Shown in pieces: positions 54,906-64,000 of a stretch of DNA of 64,000 nt. The number at the start of each line of letters is the position of its first letter. Position 1 is the first letter of the stretch. The position numbers and the translations under genes are program-made. The DNA is from an uncultured Ruminococcus sp. (GTDB lineage Bacteria > Bacillota > Clostridia > Oscillospirales > Ruminococcaceae): NCBI GenBank assembly GCA_910577575.1, contig CAJTOG010000001.1, positions 1-64,000 on the forward strand, written 5' to 3'. The notes under the pieces are model-generated. The model was not told where the DNA came from and searched no databases. It saw only the letters and a list, made by a program, of their open reading frames with translations.

Positions 54906-55706
54906 ATGCATATCAATCATATTGAAAATACTGTAACAAAAAATTTCAAAAAACAAATCTGGACTAAATTCCGCCGTGGAATACGTGACTATAAGCTTAT
55001 CCAGTCAGGAGATAAAATACTTGTCTGCATATCTGGAGGAAAAGATTCAATGCTTCTTGCACAGTGTATCAGCAGGTTTCATCGAAACAAGGAAATATTA
55101 TTTGATGCTGAATATATAGTAATGAACCCCGGATATAATACTGAAAGCCTGAATAAAATAAAGGAAAATCTAAAACTGCTGGACATTGATGCAAAGTTTT
55201 ATGAAACAAGGATATTTGAATCAGTTGAAAAGGAGAAAAAGAATCCGTGTTTTCTTTGTGCAAGGCTCAGGCGTGGCTGGCTGTACAAAAAAGCTGAAGA
55301 ACTGGACTGTAATAAAATAGCACTCGGTCATCACTTTGATGACGTTACAGAAACTATTTTAATGGGTATTCTTTATGGTTCACAGATGCAGACTATTCTT
55401 CCGAGAATCAAAGCTGAAAACTATAATGTCGAAGTTATAAGACCGCTTTATCTTGTACATGAAAGTGATATAATAAACTGGGCAGATTTCAATAATCTCA
55501 AATTTATAAACTGTGCCTGTCATGTTACAAAACATGATGGAAATTCAAAACGTGCCGAAATAAAAGAGTTGATTAATCAGCTAAGAAAGACAAATCCTGC
55601 TGTTGACATGAATATTTTCAGAAGTGCAGAAAATGTAAATTTAAAAAAACTTATATCATATCATAACGGTGATGAATATCACTGTTTCCTTGATGAATTT
55701 AAGTAA
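54906..55706 (+). CDS. TtcA-like PP-loop tRNA thiolase
   Basis: 266 residues. The PP-loop ATPase motif SGGKDS (43-48) and C115-x2-C118 (NPCFLCARLRRG) with a further CAC near 200 match the [4Fe-4S] TtcA/TtuA group, which thiolates cytidine 32 or other tRNA positions. 'IALGHHFDDVTETILMGILY' is a conserved family segment. The start ATG 54906 has AAGGAG. Stand-alone gene, divergent from the glycosyltransferase. Confidence 0.9.
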   Translation: MHINHIENTVTKNFKKQIWTKFRRGIRDYKLIQSGDKILVCISGGKDSMLLAQCISRFHRNKEILFDAEYIVMNPGYNTESLNKIKENLKLLDIDAKFYETRIFESVEKEKKNPCFLCARLRRGWLYKKAEELDCNKIALGHHFDDVTETILMGILYGSQMQTILPRIKAENYNVEVIRPLYLVHESDIINWADFNNLKFINCACHVTKHDGNSKRAEIKELINQLRKTNPAVDMNIFRSAENVNLKKLISYHNGDEYHCFLDEFK

Positions 55707-55728
55707 TTTTTTTAATTTTATAAATAGT

Positions 55729-55757
55729 TTGCAAATTGATTTAATTTGTGATATAAT
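55729..55757 (+). promoter_or_regulatory. Promoter for the GH95-GH26 unit
   Basis: TTGCAA (55729-55734) and TATAAT (55752-55757), spacer 17, followed by AAGGGGG before ATG 55788. Confidence 0.7.
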
Positions 55758-55787
55758 ATATTTCATAATAAATTAAGGGGGATTTTT

Positions 55788-58112
55788 ATGTCAGAGATAT
55801 TGCTTAAATACAATAAGCCTGCTGAAAATTTCAATGAAGCTCTTCCAATAGGAAACGGACGCATGGGCGGTATGGTTTTCGGCAAACCTGCTGAGGAAAT
55901 CATAAAGCTTAATGAAGACTCCGTATGGTCAGGAGGTCCTCGTCACAGAATAAATCCTGATGCACAGGAAGGGCTTTCAGAAGTCCGTGAACTGCTTAAG
56001 GCTGGAGATATTCCTGCTGCTGAAAAAACAGCATTTGAAAAACTGCAAGGTGTAACTCCTGATATGCGTCGTTATATGCCTCTGGGAAATTTATACATTA
56101 ACAATAAATTCAACGGCAAAGCAAAGGAATATTCAAGAACACTTGATATTTCAACAGCCATATCAAGTGTAAGATTTACCGCTAACGGAAAACAGTTCAC
56201 AAGAAATATTTTCTGTTCTGCTCCTGATGAAGTAATGGTCATTGATATTCACGGAGATACGCCGGCAAGCATAACCATGGAATGCTTTCTTGATGGCAGA
56301 GACGGTTATTATGACGATAATCGCCCATGCGGAGAAAATATGCTGATGTACACAGGCGGAAGCGGAAGCAAGAATGGTATATTTTTTGCTGTCTGTCTCG
56401 GTGCAAAGGCAGAAGGCGGAGAAATACGTACCATAGGCGGAAAAATTTCAATTAAAAATGCTGATTCTGTTATACTCATACTTTCGGCAAGAACAAGCTT
56501 CTATACTAAAAATTATATCGAATCAGCAGAAATTGATGCCGAAATGGCTTTGCAGTGCAGTTATGATGAACTTTATTTCCGCCATGTAAGCGACTATAAA
56601 TCACTTTTTGAAAGAGTTGAATTTTCACTTAATGACAACGGAAACAGCAACGGCGAAAATCCTGCTGAAATGAATACAGATGAAAGAATAGCACGCCTTA
56701 AAGGCGATGAAATGGACAGCAAAGACTGTGAACGTCTTATCCTTGATAATAAACTCATGGAACTTTATTTCAATTTCGGTCGTTATCTCATGATTTCAGC
56801 AAGTCGTCCGGGAACTCAGCCAATGAATTTACAGGGTATCTGGAACGAAGATATGATAGCACCATGGGGAAGTAAGTACACTATAAATATAAATACAGAA
56901 ATGAATTACTGGTGTGCTGAAAGCTGTAATCTTTCTGAATGTCATCTGCCTTTATTTGAACTCCTTGAAAGAGTATGCGAAAATGGAAAAATCACTGCCA
57001 GAGAAATGTATGGTATAAACAAGGGATATGTATGTCATCATAATACTGATATATGGGGAGATACTGCACCGCAGGATTTATATATGCCTGCTACCATATG
57101 GGTCACGGGCAGTGCATGGCTTGCACTTCACGTATTTGAACATTATGAATACACTCTTGACAAAAATTTTCTTGCTGAAAAATATCATCTTCTAAAAGAA
57201 TCTGCTGAATTTTTTCTCAACTATTTAATAGAAGACAACGAAGGCAGACTTGTTACCTGTCCGTCAGTGTCTCCTGAAAATACTTATCTGACTGATAAAG
57301 GAGTAAAAGGCTGTCTTTGCATGGGTCCTTCAATGGATTCACAGATTATAACAGTATTATTCAACGATGTAATCAAAGCTGCCCAAATTCTTAAAAAAGA
57401 CAAAACTTTTGTCAAAAAAATTGAAGACGCTCTTAAAAAGCTTCCTAAACCCGAAATTGGCAAATACGGTCAGATAAAAGAATGGGCTGTTGATTATGAT
57501 GAAGCCGAAGCAGGTCACAGGCACGTCTCACAGCTTTTTGCACTTCATCCTGCCGACCTTATAACTCCGTCAAAAACTCCTAAACTCGCTGATGCTGCAC
57601 GTGCAACACTTGTCCGCAGGTTAATTCACGGCGGAGGTCATACAGGTTGGAGCTGTGCATGGATTGCAAATATGTGGGCAAGACTTTACGATGGAAGAAT
57701 GGTTTATGAAAACCTCAAGAAACTTCTTACTTATTCAACAAATCCAAACATGACCTGCAATCATCCGCCTTTCCAGATTGCCGGAAATTTCGGCGGTGTT
57801 TCTGCAATAGTCGAATCACTTTTACAATGTACGGCAGGGGAAATAATAATCCTTCCTGCATTGCCTGATGAGTGGAAGGACGGATATATAAAAGGACTTC
57901 GTGCAAAGGGCGGATTCGACATAGATATTGAATGGTCAAACTGCAAACTAAAATCAGCATCCATAACACCTGATTCAGACAGTGAATGCCGTTTAAGACT
58001 CAATTGTATTGCAAGTATAGTATGTGACGAGGAAACAGTCGGCTCACGTACTGAAAACGGTGCAATTATATTCAATACCATTTCCGGCAAAAAATATACA
58101 GTAAGGACTTGA
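55788..58112 (+). CDS. GH95-family alpha-L-fucosidase
   Basis: 774 residues, no signal peptide, so probably cytosolic. N-terminal beta domain 'FNEALPIGNGRMGGMVFGKP' with 'NEDSVWSGGPRHR' (43-55), (alpha/alpha)6 catalytic domain with 'NLQGIWNEDMIAPWGSKYTI' near 345, 'NTEMNYWCAE', and the C-terminal signature 'NMTCNHPPFQIAGNFGG' near 652. Family 95 enzymes release alpha-1,2-fucose (some act on L-galactose) by inversion. Within a fibre degrader it may act on imported fucosylated xyloglucan oligosaccharides. Four bases separate it from the GH26 gene. Confidence 0.93.
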   Translation: MSEILLKYNKPAENFNEALPIGNGRMGGMVFGKPAEEIIKLNEDSVWSGGPRHRINPDAQEGLSEVRELLKAGDIPAAEKTAFEKLQGVTPDMRRYMPLGNLYINNKFNGKAKEYSRTLDISTAISSVRFTANGKQFTRNIFCSAPDEVMVIDIHGDTPASITMECFLDGRDGYYDDNRPCGENMLMYTGGSGSKNGIFFAVCLGAKAEGGEIRTIGGKISIKNADSVILILSARTSFYTKNYIESAEIDAEMALQCSYDELYFRHVSDYKSLFERVEFSLNDNGNSNGENPAEMNTDERIARLKGDEMDSKDCERLILDNKLMELYFNFGRYLMISASRPGTQPMNLQGIWNEDMIAPWGSKYTININTEMNYWCAESCNLSECHLPLFELLERVCENGKITAREMYGINKGYVCHHNTDIWGDTAPQDLYMPATIWVTGSAWLALHVFEHYEYTLDKNFLAEKYHLLKESAEFFLNYLIEDNEGRLVTCPSVSPENTYLTDKGVKGCLCMGPSMDSQIITVLFNDVIKAAQILKKDKTFVKKIEDALKKLPKPEIGKYGQIKEWAVDYDEAEAGHRHVSQLFALHPADLITPSKTPKLADAARATLVRRLIHGGGHTGWSCAWIANMWARLYDGRMVYENLKKLLTYSTNPNMTCNHPPFQIAGNFGGVSAIVESLLQCTAGEIIILPALPDEWKDGYIKGLRAKGGFDIDIEWSNCKLKSASITPDSDSECRLRLNCIASIVCDEETVGSRTENGAIIFNTISGKKYTVRT

Positions 58113-58116
58113 CATT

Positions 58117-59895
58117 ATGAAATTCAACAGAATTATTTCCCTTGTATTATCATGTACTATAGTTTCAATTTCTATGACTTCATGCCGTAATAAAGACATA
58201 AAGAAATTACCTGAAAGTGAAAGCCATATATCTGAAAATAAAACTGAATTTTCACAAACAGAACCTTCTTTTTCTGCTGAAACTGTTACATCAATAACTT
58301 CAATTCCGGAAACATTCCCAGACTTTCCCATTTCCTATCCCGAAATTGAGAAAAAGGATACTGGCGATTTATATGAAGCTGAATCGGCAATGCTCAATGA
58401 GGGGCTTGTTATCGAGGGAGTTGAAAATAAAGACGGAATATCTGAACCATCATATGAAAACAATGAAAATAACGCACCATTCAGTGGCGAAGGATATGTT
58501 ACAGGATTTAAACCGGATGGAAGTACAAGTGTTATATTCAACGTTGACGCACCAAGCAACCAACATTACGACCTGTCATTTAGTATAGCATCGGAACATA
58601 TTGTCAATTGCCGCATATCACTTAACGGCAACGAAATAAGCACTTTTAAAACCATGAATGACGGTAAATTTACTCTTATAACACTATATGGAGTATTTCT
58701 TGTAAAGGGAAATTCAGAAATAGAAATCTGTCCAACTGACGGTAATATAAAACTCGATTATCTGAAACTTTCAAACAATACTTCTCTGAGTGAAATAAAG
58801 TATAATGCACAAAGTCAGCCTGTAAACACAAATGCAGGTGAATCAGCCAAAAGACTTATGAACTTTCTTACTGAAAATTACGGAAAATATACAATAACGG
58901 GACAATATGCATCAAGCCCTGAAAATAAAGAGCTGGAGCTTATTTATCAGACTACGGGAAAATATCCTGCAATAAGATTTTCCGCACTTCATACCTCTGG
59001 AAATTCATTTGACAGTATGTTTAGGGAACTTGATGCTTGCACAGACTGGTATAAAAAAGGCGGAATAGTAAGTCTTATGTGGTACTGGGAAGCACCATCT
59101 TCAAAACCGTCAGTCTATGCAGAAGAAACTGATTTCAGACTTTCAGATGCTGTAACTGATATTGATATAACTTCACTTACACAGGAAGAAATAAGAGGTC
59201 TTTACGGAGAAGGAAAAATATCTGAGCAATGTTATGGTCTTATTCTTGACATAGACAATATGGCAGGACAACTTATATCCCTTAAAAACAAAGGTATACC
59301 AGTACTATGGAGACCGCTTCATGAAGCATCGGGAAACTGGTTCTGGTGGGGAGCAAGCGGAGTTGATTCTTATAAATGGCTCTGGAATCTTATGTACAAA
59401 CGATTTACGGACTACTTTGAACTTGACAACCTGATATGGATATGGAACGGACAAAGCGAAAGTACTCTTGTTGATAAAAACACTTTTGATATAGCTTCAC
59501 TTGATATATATATGGGTTCTGATAAAAAGTATGGAAGCCGTTATGAACAGTTTCTTGCACTTCAGAAAATTGTAGGAGAAGAAAAGCTTATTGCATTGAG
59601 TGAATGCAGTGCTATTCCCGATATGGATGATTCTTTCCGTGATAATTCTGTATGGTCATTTTTCGGCTTATGGTATGGCAAATACCTGAATGATGAAAAA
59701 GGTGAGTTTTCTGAAGAATATATGAGCAGAGATGCATTTATAAGAGTATATAACTCTGATGGTGCATTATCGCTTGATGAATATATTACACTTTATGGTG
59801 GTCAGGAACTTACTCCGCAGTATGATGCTGAAACAACTACAGATACAGTTTCAACAGAAATTTCAACATCTACAGAAACGACTTTCGATTATTAA
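58117..59895 (+). CDS. GH26 beta-mannanase lipoprotein with CBM35-like module
   Basis: 592 residues. Lipoprotein signal (ISMTSC, Cys 23), then a Ser/Thr/Glu-rich linker. A CBM35-like module follows (about 85-230, 'YEAESAMLNEGLVIEGVENK', 'NAPFSGEGYVTGF', 'KLDYLKL'). The GH26 catalytic domain (about 240-565) has the acid/base Glu in RPLHEASGNWFWWG (about 405) and the nucleophile Glu in ALSECSAIPD (about 494), and a Thr-rich tail follows. Surface-anchored endo-mannanase or related enzyme (some GH26 act on other linkages). No dockerin, unlike the wall enzymes upstream. Confidence 0.92.
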   Translation: MKFNRIISLVLSCTIVSISMTSCRNKDIKKLPESESHISENKTEFSQTEPSFSAETVTSITSIPETFPDFPISYPEIEKKDTGDLYEAESAMLNEGLVIEGVENKDGISEPSYENNENNAPFSGEGYVTGFKPDGSTSVIFNVDAPSNQHYDLSFSIASEHIVNCRISLNGNEISTFKTMNDGKFTLITLYGVFLVKGNSEIEICPTDGNIKLDYLKLSNNTSLSEIKYNAQSQPVNTNAGESAKRLMNFLTENYGKYTITGQYASSPENKELELIYQTTGKYPAIRFSALHTSGNSFDSMFRELDACTDWYKKGGIVSLMWYWEAPSSKPSVYAEETDFRLSDAVTDIDITSLTQEEIRGLYGEGKISEQCYGLILDIDNMAGQLISLKNKGIPVLWRPLHEASGNWFWWGASGVDSYKWLWNLMYKRFTDYFELDNLIWIWNGQSESTLVDKNTFDIASLDIYMGSDKKYGSRYEQFLALQKIVGEEKLIALSECSAIPDMDDSFRDNSVWSFFGLWYGKYLNDEKGEFSEEYMSRDAFIRVYNSDGALSLDEYITLYGGQELTPQYDAETTTDTVSTEISTSTETTFDY

Positions 59896-59922
59896 AGTTT
59901 TCCACAGACAGAAGGTGAAAAG

Positions 59923-61194
59923 TTGAAAGGTAATTTTGAAATACAGATTCCTGTTTCAAAAGAACAGAAACAGCTTATGCAAAAAATGCTTACAGAGATA
60001 AGAAAAACTGAAATCAAGGCAGTAAGCTTTAAATTATCAGGTACTCTTATAAATCTGCCCTTTTCGGAACAGGAAGATTTATTTCTTCTTATGGAACAGG
60101 ATTTTAAAAAATTTTATTCCGGCAAAAAAAATTTTTCCGAACTGAGAATAAATGCCGAACAGAAATATGACAGTCTGAACAAGATTTATGACCTAATCAT
60201 GAAACAGACAAAAATTTCAGCCAAAAGCCGTGACCTGCTTATGAATCTTGAATGCCGTTTATTTATTGATTTCGTTTTCCCACGCAATTTCGGCAAGAAT
60301 CTATTTAATACAGCAAAATCGGAAAAGAAAAAAATCATTATAGTCGCTGATACTGTATACCCCAGAAATGTTATCATAAATGTTCTTAACAGATGCGGAT
60401 ACAAATACAATGAACTGATTATTACAAACGAATCTGATAACTGCAATATATATGATACCATAATTGAAAAGGCTTCCGTATCCAATGACCAACTGCTTCA
60501 TATAGGCGGAAATATCGAGAATGATGTGGAAATTCCGATTATGAACGGTTCAAAGTCCCTTCTTCTTGCTGATACGGTTCCGCTTATGGTTAAATCCGGA
60601 AAGCTCAGGGGATTCATTCAGGCAAAATATCTTTATAACTATGATTCTATTGACCTTTTTGCACTCCATTGTGCTTTTGGTCTTTATTCCGCATATCTGT
60701 TTGATATTCCTCAAAATAAAATATATCAAAGTGATTTCTGTGGTAATCCATATATGCTTGGTTTTATAGTATTTGGTACATTAAAACTTGCAAAAAACTA
60801 TAAACCGACAGAAATTCAGAAAAACCTTATTTCCGCTGCTGAAAAAAATGCTGAAATAAGTCGGGGAGCAAATGATTTTATAATACTTTTTTCAAGACAT
60901 TTCGGTAAAATTCCCCAGAATTTCGGATACACAGGCTTTACCATACCAATTGAGTTCTTAGAAAAACACAGTGCTTCTCTTGATAAATTACTTTTTAAAA
61001 AACAGCTTGACTCAGAAACCTTTGATAAATGGGAAAATATCTCAGAAGAACCGGAAACTGCACCTGTTTACAGCGAAAAAACGAAACAGAATGCTGTTTC
61101 AAAACTTGCTGATAAAATGTTTCCTCCAGGAACAAGAGTAAGAAATATAGCTGACGGCATTCTTGTTAAATTAAAAGAAAAAGCCCGATTATGA
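59923..61194 (+). CDS. HAD-like protein with lost catalytic Asp
   Basis: 423 residues, cytosolic. The N-terminal half (about 30-230) follows a HAD-type phosphatase plan of the kind fused to glycosyltransferases ('VSFDxFDTL'), but here motif I reads VSFKLSGTLI: the nucleophile Asp is Lys and the second Asp is absent. Motif II/III ('IIVADTVYPRNVI') and motif IV ('HIGGNIENDV', Gly for Asp) remain recognisable. It is probably not a phosphatase. The C-terminal part (about 235-400) has a helical pattern and is not recognised. Start TTG 59923 follows AAGGTG; 27 bases after GH26. Confidence 0.6.
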   Translation: MKGNFEIQIPVSKEQKQLMQKMLTEIRKTEIKAVSFKLSGTLINLPFSEQEDLFLLMEQDFKKFYSGKKNFSELRINAEQKYDSLNKIYDLIMKQTKISAKSRDLLMNLECRLFIDFVFPRNFGKNLFNTAKSEKKKIIIVADTVYPRNVIINVLNRCGYKYNELIITNESDNCNIYDTIIEKASVSNDQLLHIGGNIENDVEIPIMNGSKSLLLADTVPLMVKSGKLRGFIQAKYLYNYDSIDLFALHCAFGLYSAYLFDIPQNKIYQSDFCGNPYMLGFIVFGTLKLAKNYKPTEIQKNLISAAEKNAEISRGANDFIILFSRHFGKIPQNFGYTGFTIPIEFLEKHSASLDKLLFKKQLDSETFDKWENISEEPETAPVYSEKTKQNAVSKLADKMFPPGTRVRNIADGILVKLKEKARL

Positions 61195-61354
61195 CAAAAA
61201 ATCATAATGAATGACAGCAGTTTTCCTGCTCCGTATAAAATACAATTTCCCGATAAAAAATTTTTATAAAAAACAAAATATACCGTTGCGGATATATAGT
61301 TTTTTGTGATAAGATAAAATCATGGAAAAAATAATAAATCCGGAGGTTAAAAAA

Positions 61355-62110
61355 ATGAACAACAAAATAAAAGTACTTATTGGTGACGATTCAGCAGGAA
61401 TAGGTGTAAGTGCAGCAAACAAGCTGCGTGAGAGAGGTATGTATGCCTATACAAGAAAAAAGGATTCGAATATTATAGTTGAATCTATAAAAAACGATCC
61501 GCCGGATGCAGCTGTACTTGATATTACAGCACAAAATGGTGATGCTGTTACTATAATGAAAAAAGTAAGGGAACTGGGAGTCAAATTCCCTGCCTTTATA
61601 ATAACTTCTGCTTACGACAATGAATTTATTGAACGTCAGGTTATGGAAAACGGAGCAGCAAAATTCCTTCTTAAACCATATGACGCAGACGATTTATTCA
61701 ATGCAATAAGTTCGGCTCTCGGAGACAGAGTAAACAGTCTGAGCGATGATATGGAAATCGTTGTTACTGATATTATTCATCAGCTTGGTGTACCTGCACA
61801 CATCAAAGGCTATCATTATCTAAGAACAGCAATTCTTTATTCCATTGAAGATAAAAATCTGCTCGACAGCGTAACAAAACTTCTTTATCCAACCGTCGCA
61901 AATATCTACGATACAACATCATCAAGAGTTGAACGCGCTATCCGTCATGCTATTGAAATAGCTTGGGACAGAGGCAACGTTGATACTCTCAATTCATTTT
62001 TCGGCTATACAGTCGATACAAGCAAGGGCAAGCCGACAAATTCGGAGTTTATTGCTCTGATTACTGATAAACTCCGACTTCGTTATAAATCGGCATTAAG
62101 ATTAAAATAA
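61355..62110 (+). CDS. spo0A: Spo0A-type response regulator
   Basis: 251 residues. Receiver domain (about 1-125) with acidic pair D11-D12, phospho-acceptor D56 (AAVLDITAQNGD) and K107. The C-terminal sporulation-type DNA-binding domain (about 140-251) is strongly conserved: 'HQLGVPAHIKGYHYLRTAI', 'SSRVERAIRHAIEIAWDRGN', 'GKPTNSEFIALITDKLRL'. In spore formers it is the master switch. Start ATG 61355 has GGAGG; the longer frame from 61322 is not favoured. No kinase is adjacent. Whether this strain sporulates is unknown. Confidence 0.94.
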   Translation: MNNKIKVLIGDDSAGIGVSAANKLRERGMYAYTRKKDSNIIVESIKNDPPDAAVLDITAQNGDAVTIMKKVRELGVKFPAFIITSAYDNEFIERQVMENGAAKFLLKPYDADDLFNAISSALGDRVNSLSDDMEIVVTDIIHQLGVPAHIKGYHYLRTAILYSIEDKNLLDSVTKLLYPTVANIYDTTSSRVERAIRHAIEIAWDRGNVDTLNSFFGYTVDTSKGKPTNSEFIALITDKLRLRYKSALRLK

Positions 62111-62142
62111 CTGACATCAGTCAGTTAAAAGGAGAAATTATT

Positions 62143-62649
62143 ATGTTCAAAAAAATTGATATTTCAGAACTCAGATTCAATCCATTTACTAAAATAGGCA
62201 AAGAGTGGATGCTTCTTACCGGCGGAAACATGGAGAGTTTCAATACCATGACAGCTTCATGGGGACAGCTTGGAGTACTCTGGAATAAAAATGTGCTTAC
62301 CTGCTATATCCGTCCCAATCGATATACATATGAATTTGTAGAAAACGGCGAATTTTTTACAGTTTCCTTTTTAGGTGAAGAATACAGAAAAGCACTTGCT
62401 TTCTGCGGTTCACATTCAGGAAGAGACTGTAACAAAATAACCGAAACAGGTTTGACTCCTGTTGAACTTGATAGCTGTGTAGGCTTTGAACAGGCTGATA
62501 TGATACTTGTATGCCGTAAGCTTTACAGCTATGATATGCAGGAAAACAACTTCCTTACTGATGACGGCATACCCGCTCAGTTTTTCGGAAATGACCCTTA
62601 CCACAGAGCATATATTGCTGAAATTACTGCTGTATATGTAAAAGAATAA
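62143..62649 (+). CDS. Flavin reductase-like FMN-binding protein
   Basis: 168 residues. 'FNTMTASWGQLGVLWNKNVL' and the following 'RPNRYTYEFVENGEFFTVSF' are the FMN-binding signature of the flavin reductase/DIM6-NTAB split-barrel family; 'GRDCNKITETGL' is also typical. Probably an FMN-dependent oxidoreductase. Start follows AAGGAG, 32 bases after spo0A. Confidence 0.85.
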   Translation: MFKKIDISELRFNPFTKIGKEWMLLTGGNMESFNTMTASWGQLGVLWNKNVLTCYIRPNRYTYEFVENGEFFTVSFLGEEYRKALAFCGSHSGRDCNKITETGLTPVELDSCVGFEQADMILVCRKLYSYDMQENNFLTDDGIPAQFFGNDPYHRAYIAEITAVYVKE

Positions 62650-62659
62650 AAAATAAAGC

Positions 62660-62697
62660 AAGACTGCCGTATTGTTTTAATATAATACAGCAGTCTT
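62660..62697. terminator. Bidirectional terminator
   Basis: AAGACTGC (62660-62667) pairs with GCAGTCTT (62690-62697), between convergent genes, with T-runs on both sides. Confidence 0.75.
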
Positions 62698-62702
62698 ATT
62701 TT

Positions 62703-63344
62703 TTATTGATTTTTTGTTTTATAAATAAGCCACAGAAACTCAATGAATCCGATACCAATAAAAATAAACATAGTTTTCATATTCGGCTTTTTCACTTTAA
62801 ATCTTGTTATGAATGCAATGGCTATAACAATCATTGTCAAACCGTATACCTGCGGAAAATAACCGCCTATATCCTTATGGAAACTGTAAAGAAGCGGAAA
62901 TATAAGTGCAACACTTGTTACAGGAAGTCCTTCATATACTTTTCGTACATCATCAGTCTTTTTCTGTCTTGATTCCTCTGCGACATTGAAATATGCAAGC
63001 CTGATTACCGCACAAAGCGGAAATAATATAAGTACCGGCAAATCTATGAAACTGTCAAGTCCCACGGAATAGCCTATAACAGAAGGAAGCACACCAAAAC
63101 ATATGGCATCACAAAGAGAATCAATCTGTATTCCGAATTTTTTCTCATCATCAGTACGGTTCTTTTTTGTTCTTGCAACTTTGCCGTCAAACATATCACA
63201 GAGCCCCGAAACCATAAGACATACAACAGCATATGTTGGATTTGCTTTTCCACCGCACATACCACAGGCAAAAAAGATTCCGGCAACTGATGAAACAAGA
63301 CTCATATATGTAAGAACAACAGTATAATTATAGAAACCAATCAT
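62703..63344 (-). CDS. pssA: CDP-diacylglycerol-serine O-phosphatidyltransferase
   Basis: 213 residues, about six membrane segments. CDP-alcohol phosphatidyltransferase motif in the first cytoplasmic loop: DG-x2-AR then, after an unusually long 12-residue stretch (usual 8), G-x3-D-x3-D (FGIQIDSLCD). Makes phosphatidylserine, precursor of phosphatidylethanolamine. The partner decarboxylase is not in the window. Start ATG 63344 follows GGGG; 20 bases after ppk. Confidence 0.88.
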   Translation of the reverse strand: MIGFYNYTVVLTYMSLVSSVAGIFFACGMCGGKANPTYAVVCLMVSGLCDMFDGKVARTKKNRTDDEKKFGIQIDSLCDAICFGVLPSVIGYSVGLDSFIDLPVLILFPLCAVIRLAYFNVAEESRQKKTDDVRKVYEGLPVTSVALIFPLLYSFHKDIGGYFPQVYGLTMIVIAIAFITRFKVKKPNMKTMFIFIGIGFIEFLWLIYKTKNQ

Positions 63345-63363
63345 TATAATCCCCTATATAATA

Positions 63364-64000
63364 TCAAGTATTTTTTCTGCTTCTTTTATTTGAAGATTTC
63401 CTTTTAGTTCCCTTTATGGCACGGACTTCCTTCATTCTTTCCTGTCTTACAGCTTTTTCCTCAATAAGACGATAAGCTTCCTGATAGAAATATTCCTGAG
63501 AATTGATTTCCATTTCTCCGTCTTTTGGTTCAGCATGAGCATATGTACCGTCATTCATCATAATTCTTGCTTTTGTATTATCACTCATAAGAACATTAAA
63601 CATATCACGTATACGTTTTTTAAGACGTTCATCTTCAACAGGTGTGGCAACTTCAACACGGCGAATTGTATTTCTGCTCATATAATCAGCAGAACCGATA
63701 TATATCTTCTGATTTTTATTTTCAGAACCGAATATAAAAATACGGCTGTGTTCCAGAAATCTTCCTACAATGCTGCGGACTACAATATTTTCCGTATAAC
63801 CAGCAACACCGGCAACAATACAGCATATTCCCCTTACTACAAGCTCAATTTTTACTCCTGCCTGTGAAGCCTCAACAAGTTTGCTGATAATTGCATTGTC
63901 ATTCAGGGAGTTAATCTTTGCGGCAATATAACCCGTTCCGCCGCTTCTGGATATTCCAATCTGTTCATCCATCATAGCAAGAATCTGTGGTCTGAGAGCA
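63364..64000 (-). CDS. ppk: Polyphosphate kinase, C-terminal part (runs off the edge)
   Basis: The last ~212 codons of Ppk1; the 5' part lies beyond 64000. 'AKINSLNDNAIISKLVEASQ', 'GVKIELVVRGICCIVAGVAG', 'SIVGRFLEHSRIFIFGSEN' and 'YIGSADYMSRN' are the C2 phospholipase-D-like catalytic region with the second catalytic His. The upstream frame continues open to the edge (ALRPQILAMM). A basic Lys/Ser tail ends it. Forms polyphosphate from ATP. Confidence 0.93.
   Translation of the reverse strand, partial: ALRPQILAMMDEQIGISRSGGTGYIAAKINSLNDNAIISKLVEASQAGVKIELVVRGICCIVAGVAGYTENIVVRSIVGRFLEHSRIFIFGSENKNQKIYIGSADYMSRNTIRRVEVATPVEDERLKKRIRDMFNVLMSDNTKARIMMNDGTYAHAEPKDGEMEINSQEYFYQEAYRLIEEKAVRQERMKEVRAIKGTKRKSSNKRSRKNT

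Overview
The window looks like a chromosomal segment from a low-GC, Gram-positive anaerobe of the Ruminococcus group (Oscillospiraceae). Type I dockerin modules are present on two secreted cell-wall enzymes and in one decayed gene. Other pointers are HydF ([FeFe]-hydrogenase maturation), a Spo0A-type regulator, fibre-degrading GH95 and GH26 enzymes, strong TTGACA-17-TATAAT promoters and AT-rich spacers. All assignments were made by reading the sequence; no database search was run.

Layout. 1-0.6 kb: the 5' end of a 16S rRNA gene (minus strand) behind three tandem, evenly built promoters. 0.6-3.5 kb: a 36-residue Cys-rich peptide, a CDF metal transporter pair and a decayed LRR-dockerin gene. 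3.7-13.3 kb: a minus-strand arginine cluster, argG-(TIGR04076-like)-argH-(small membrane protein)-argC-argJ-argB-argD-(LURP-one/Tubby-like)-argF, with two ARG-box-like palindromes only in front of argG. 13.2-15.9 kb: DUF2809-like protein, hydF and a lactate/malate dehydrogenase. 16-19 kb: orphan MazF, a VOC pseudogene, a CPBP protease and a broken small membrane gene. 18.8-21.5 kb: a LysR regulator divergent from a two-gene unit for a secreted lactococcin-972-like protein and a membrane partner. 21.5-27.5 kb: deoD, a flippase, birA, a formate/nitrite-type channel and a membrane-anchored GDPD that appears leaderless. 27.6-34.7 kb: thrS and proS with small coupled genes, plus two dockerin-bearing wall hydrolases (M23 and Amidase_3).

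34.7-43.2 kb: a Cys-cluster protein, a lipoprotein frame interrupted by two in-frame TAA codons, carB (with an Arg-rich overlapping leader frame), a strongly structured RNA with its own promoter and terminator ahead of a TerD-like protein gene, and a decayed papain-like peptidase. 43.2-49 kb: a 1591-residue exonuclease-like/RecQ/UvrD fusion, rpsI and rplM. 49-55.7 kb: YdjM-like protein, aspartokinase, Trk/Ktr potassium uptake pair, a decayed LRR fragment, GT2 and TtcA-like genes. 55.7-64 kb: a GH95-GH26-degenerate-HAD operon, spo0A, flavin reductase, pssA and the 3' part of ppk, which runs off the right edge.

The window combines housekeeping and biosynthesis (arginine and carbamoyl phosphate) with an accessory layer of secreted and plant-fibre proteins. 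That layer is visibly eroding: at least six loci hold recognisable gene remains with stops or frameshifts, and two 29-bp matches look like IS200/IS605 right-end remnants. The most novel-looking items are the pseudoknot-capable RNA before the TerD-like gene (40.19-40.31 kb), the three-part nuclease/helicase fusion, and the LysR/lactococcin-like locus.
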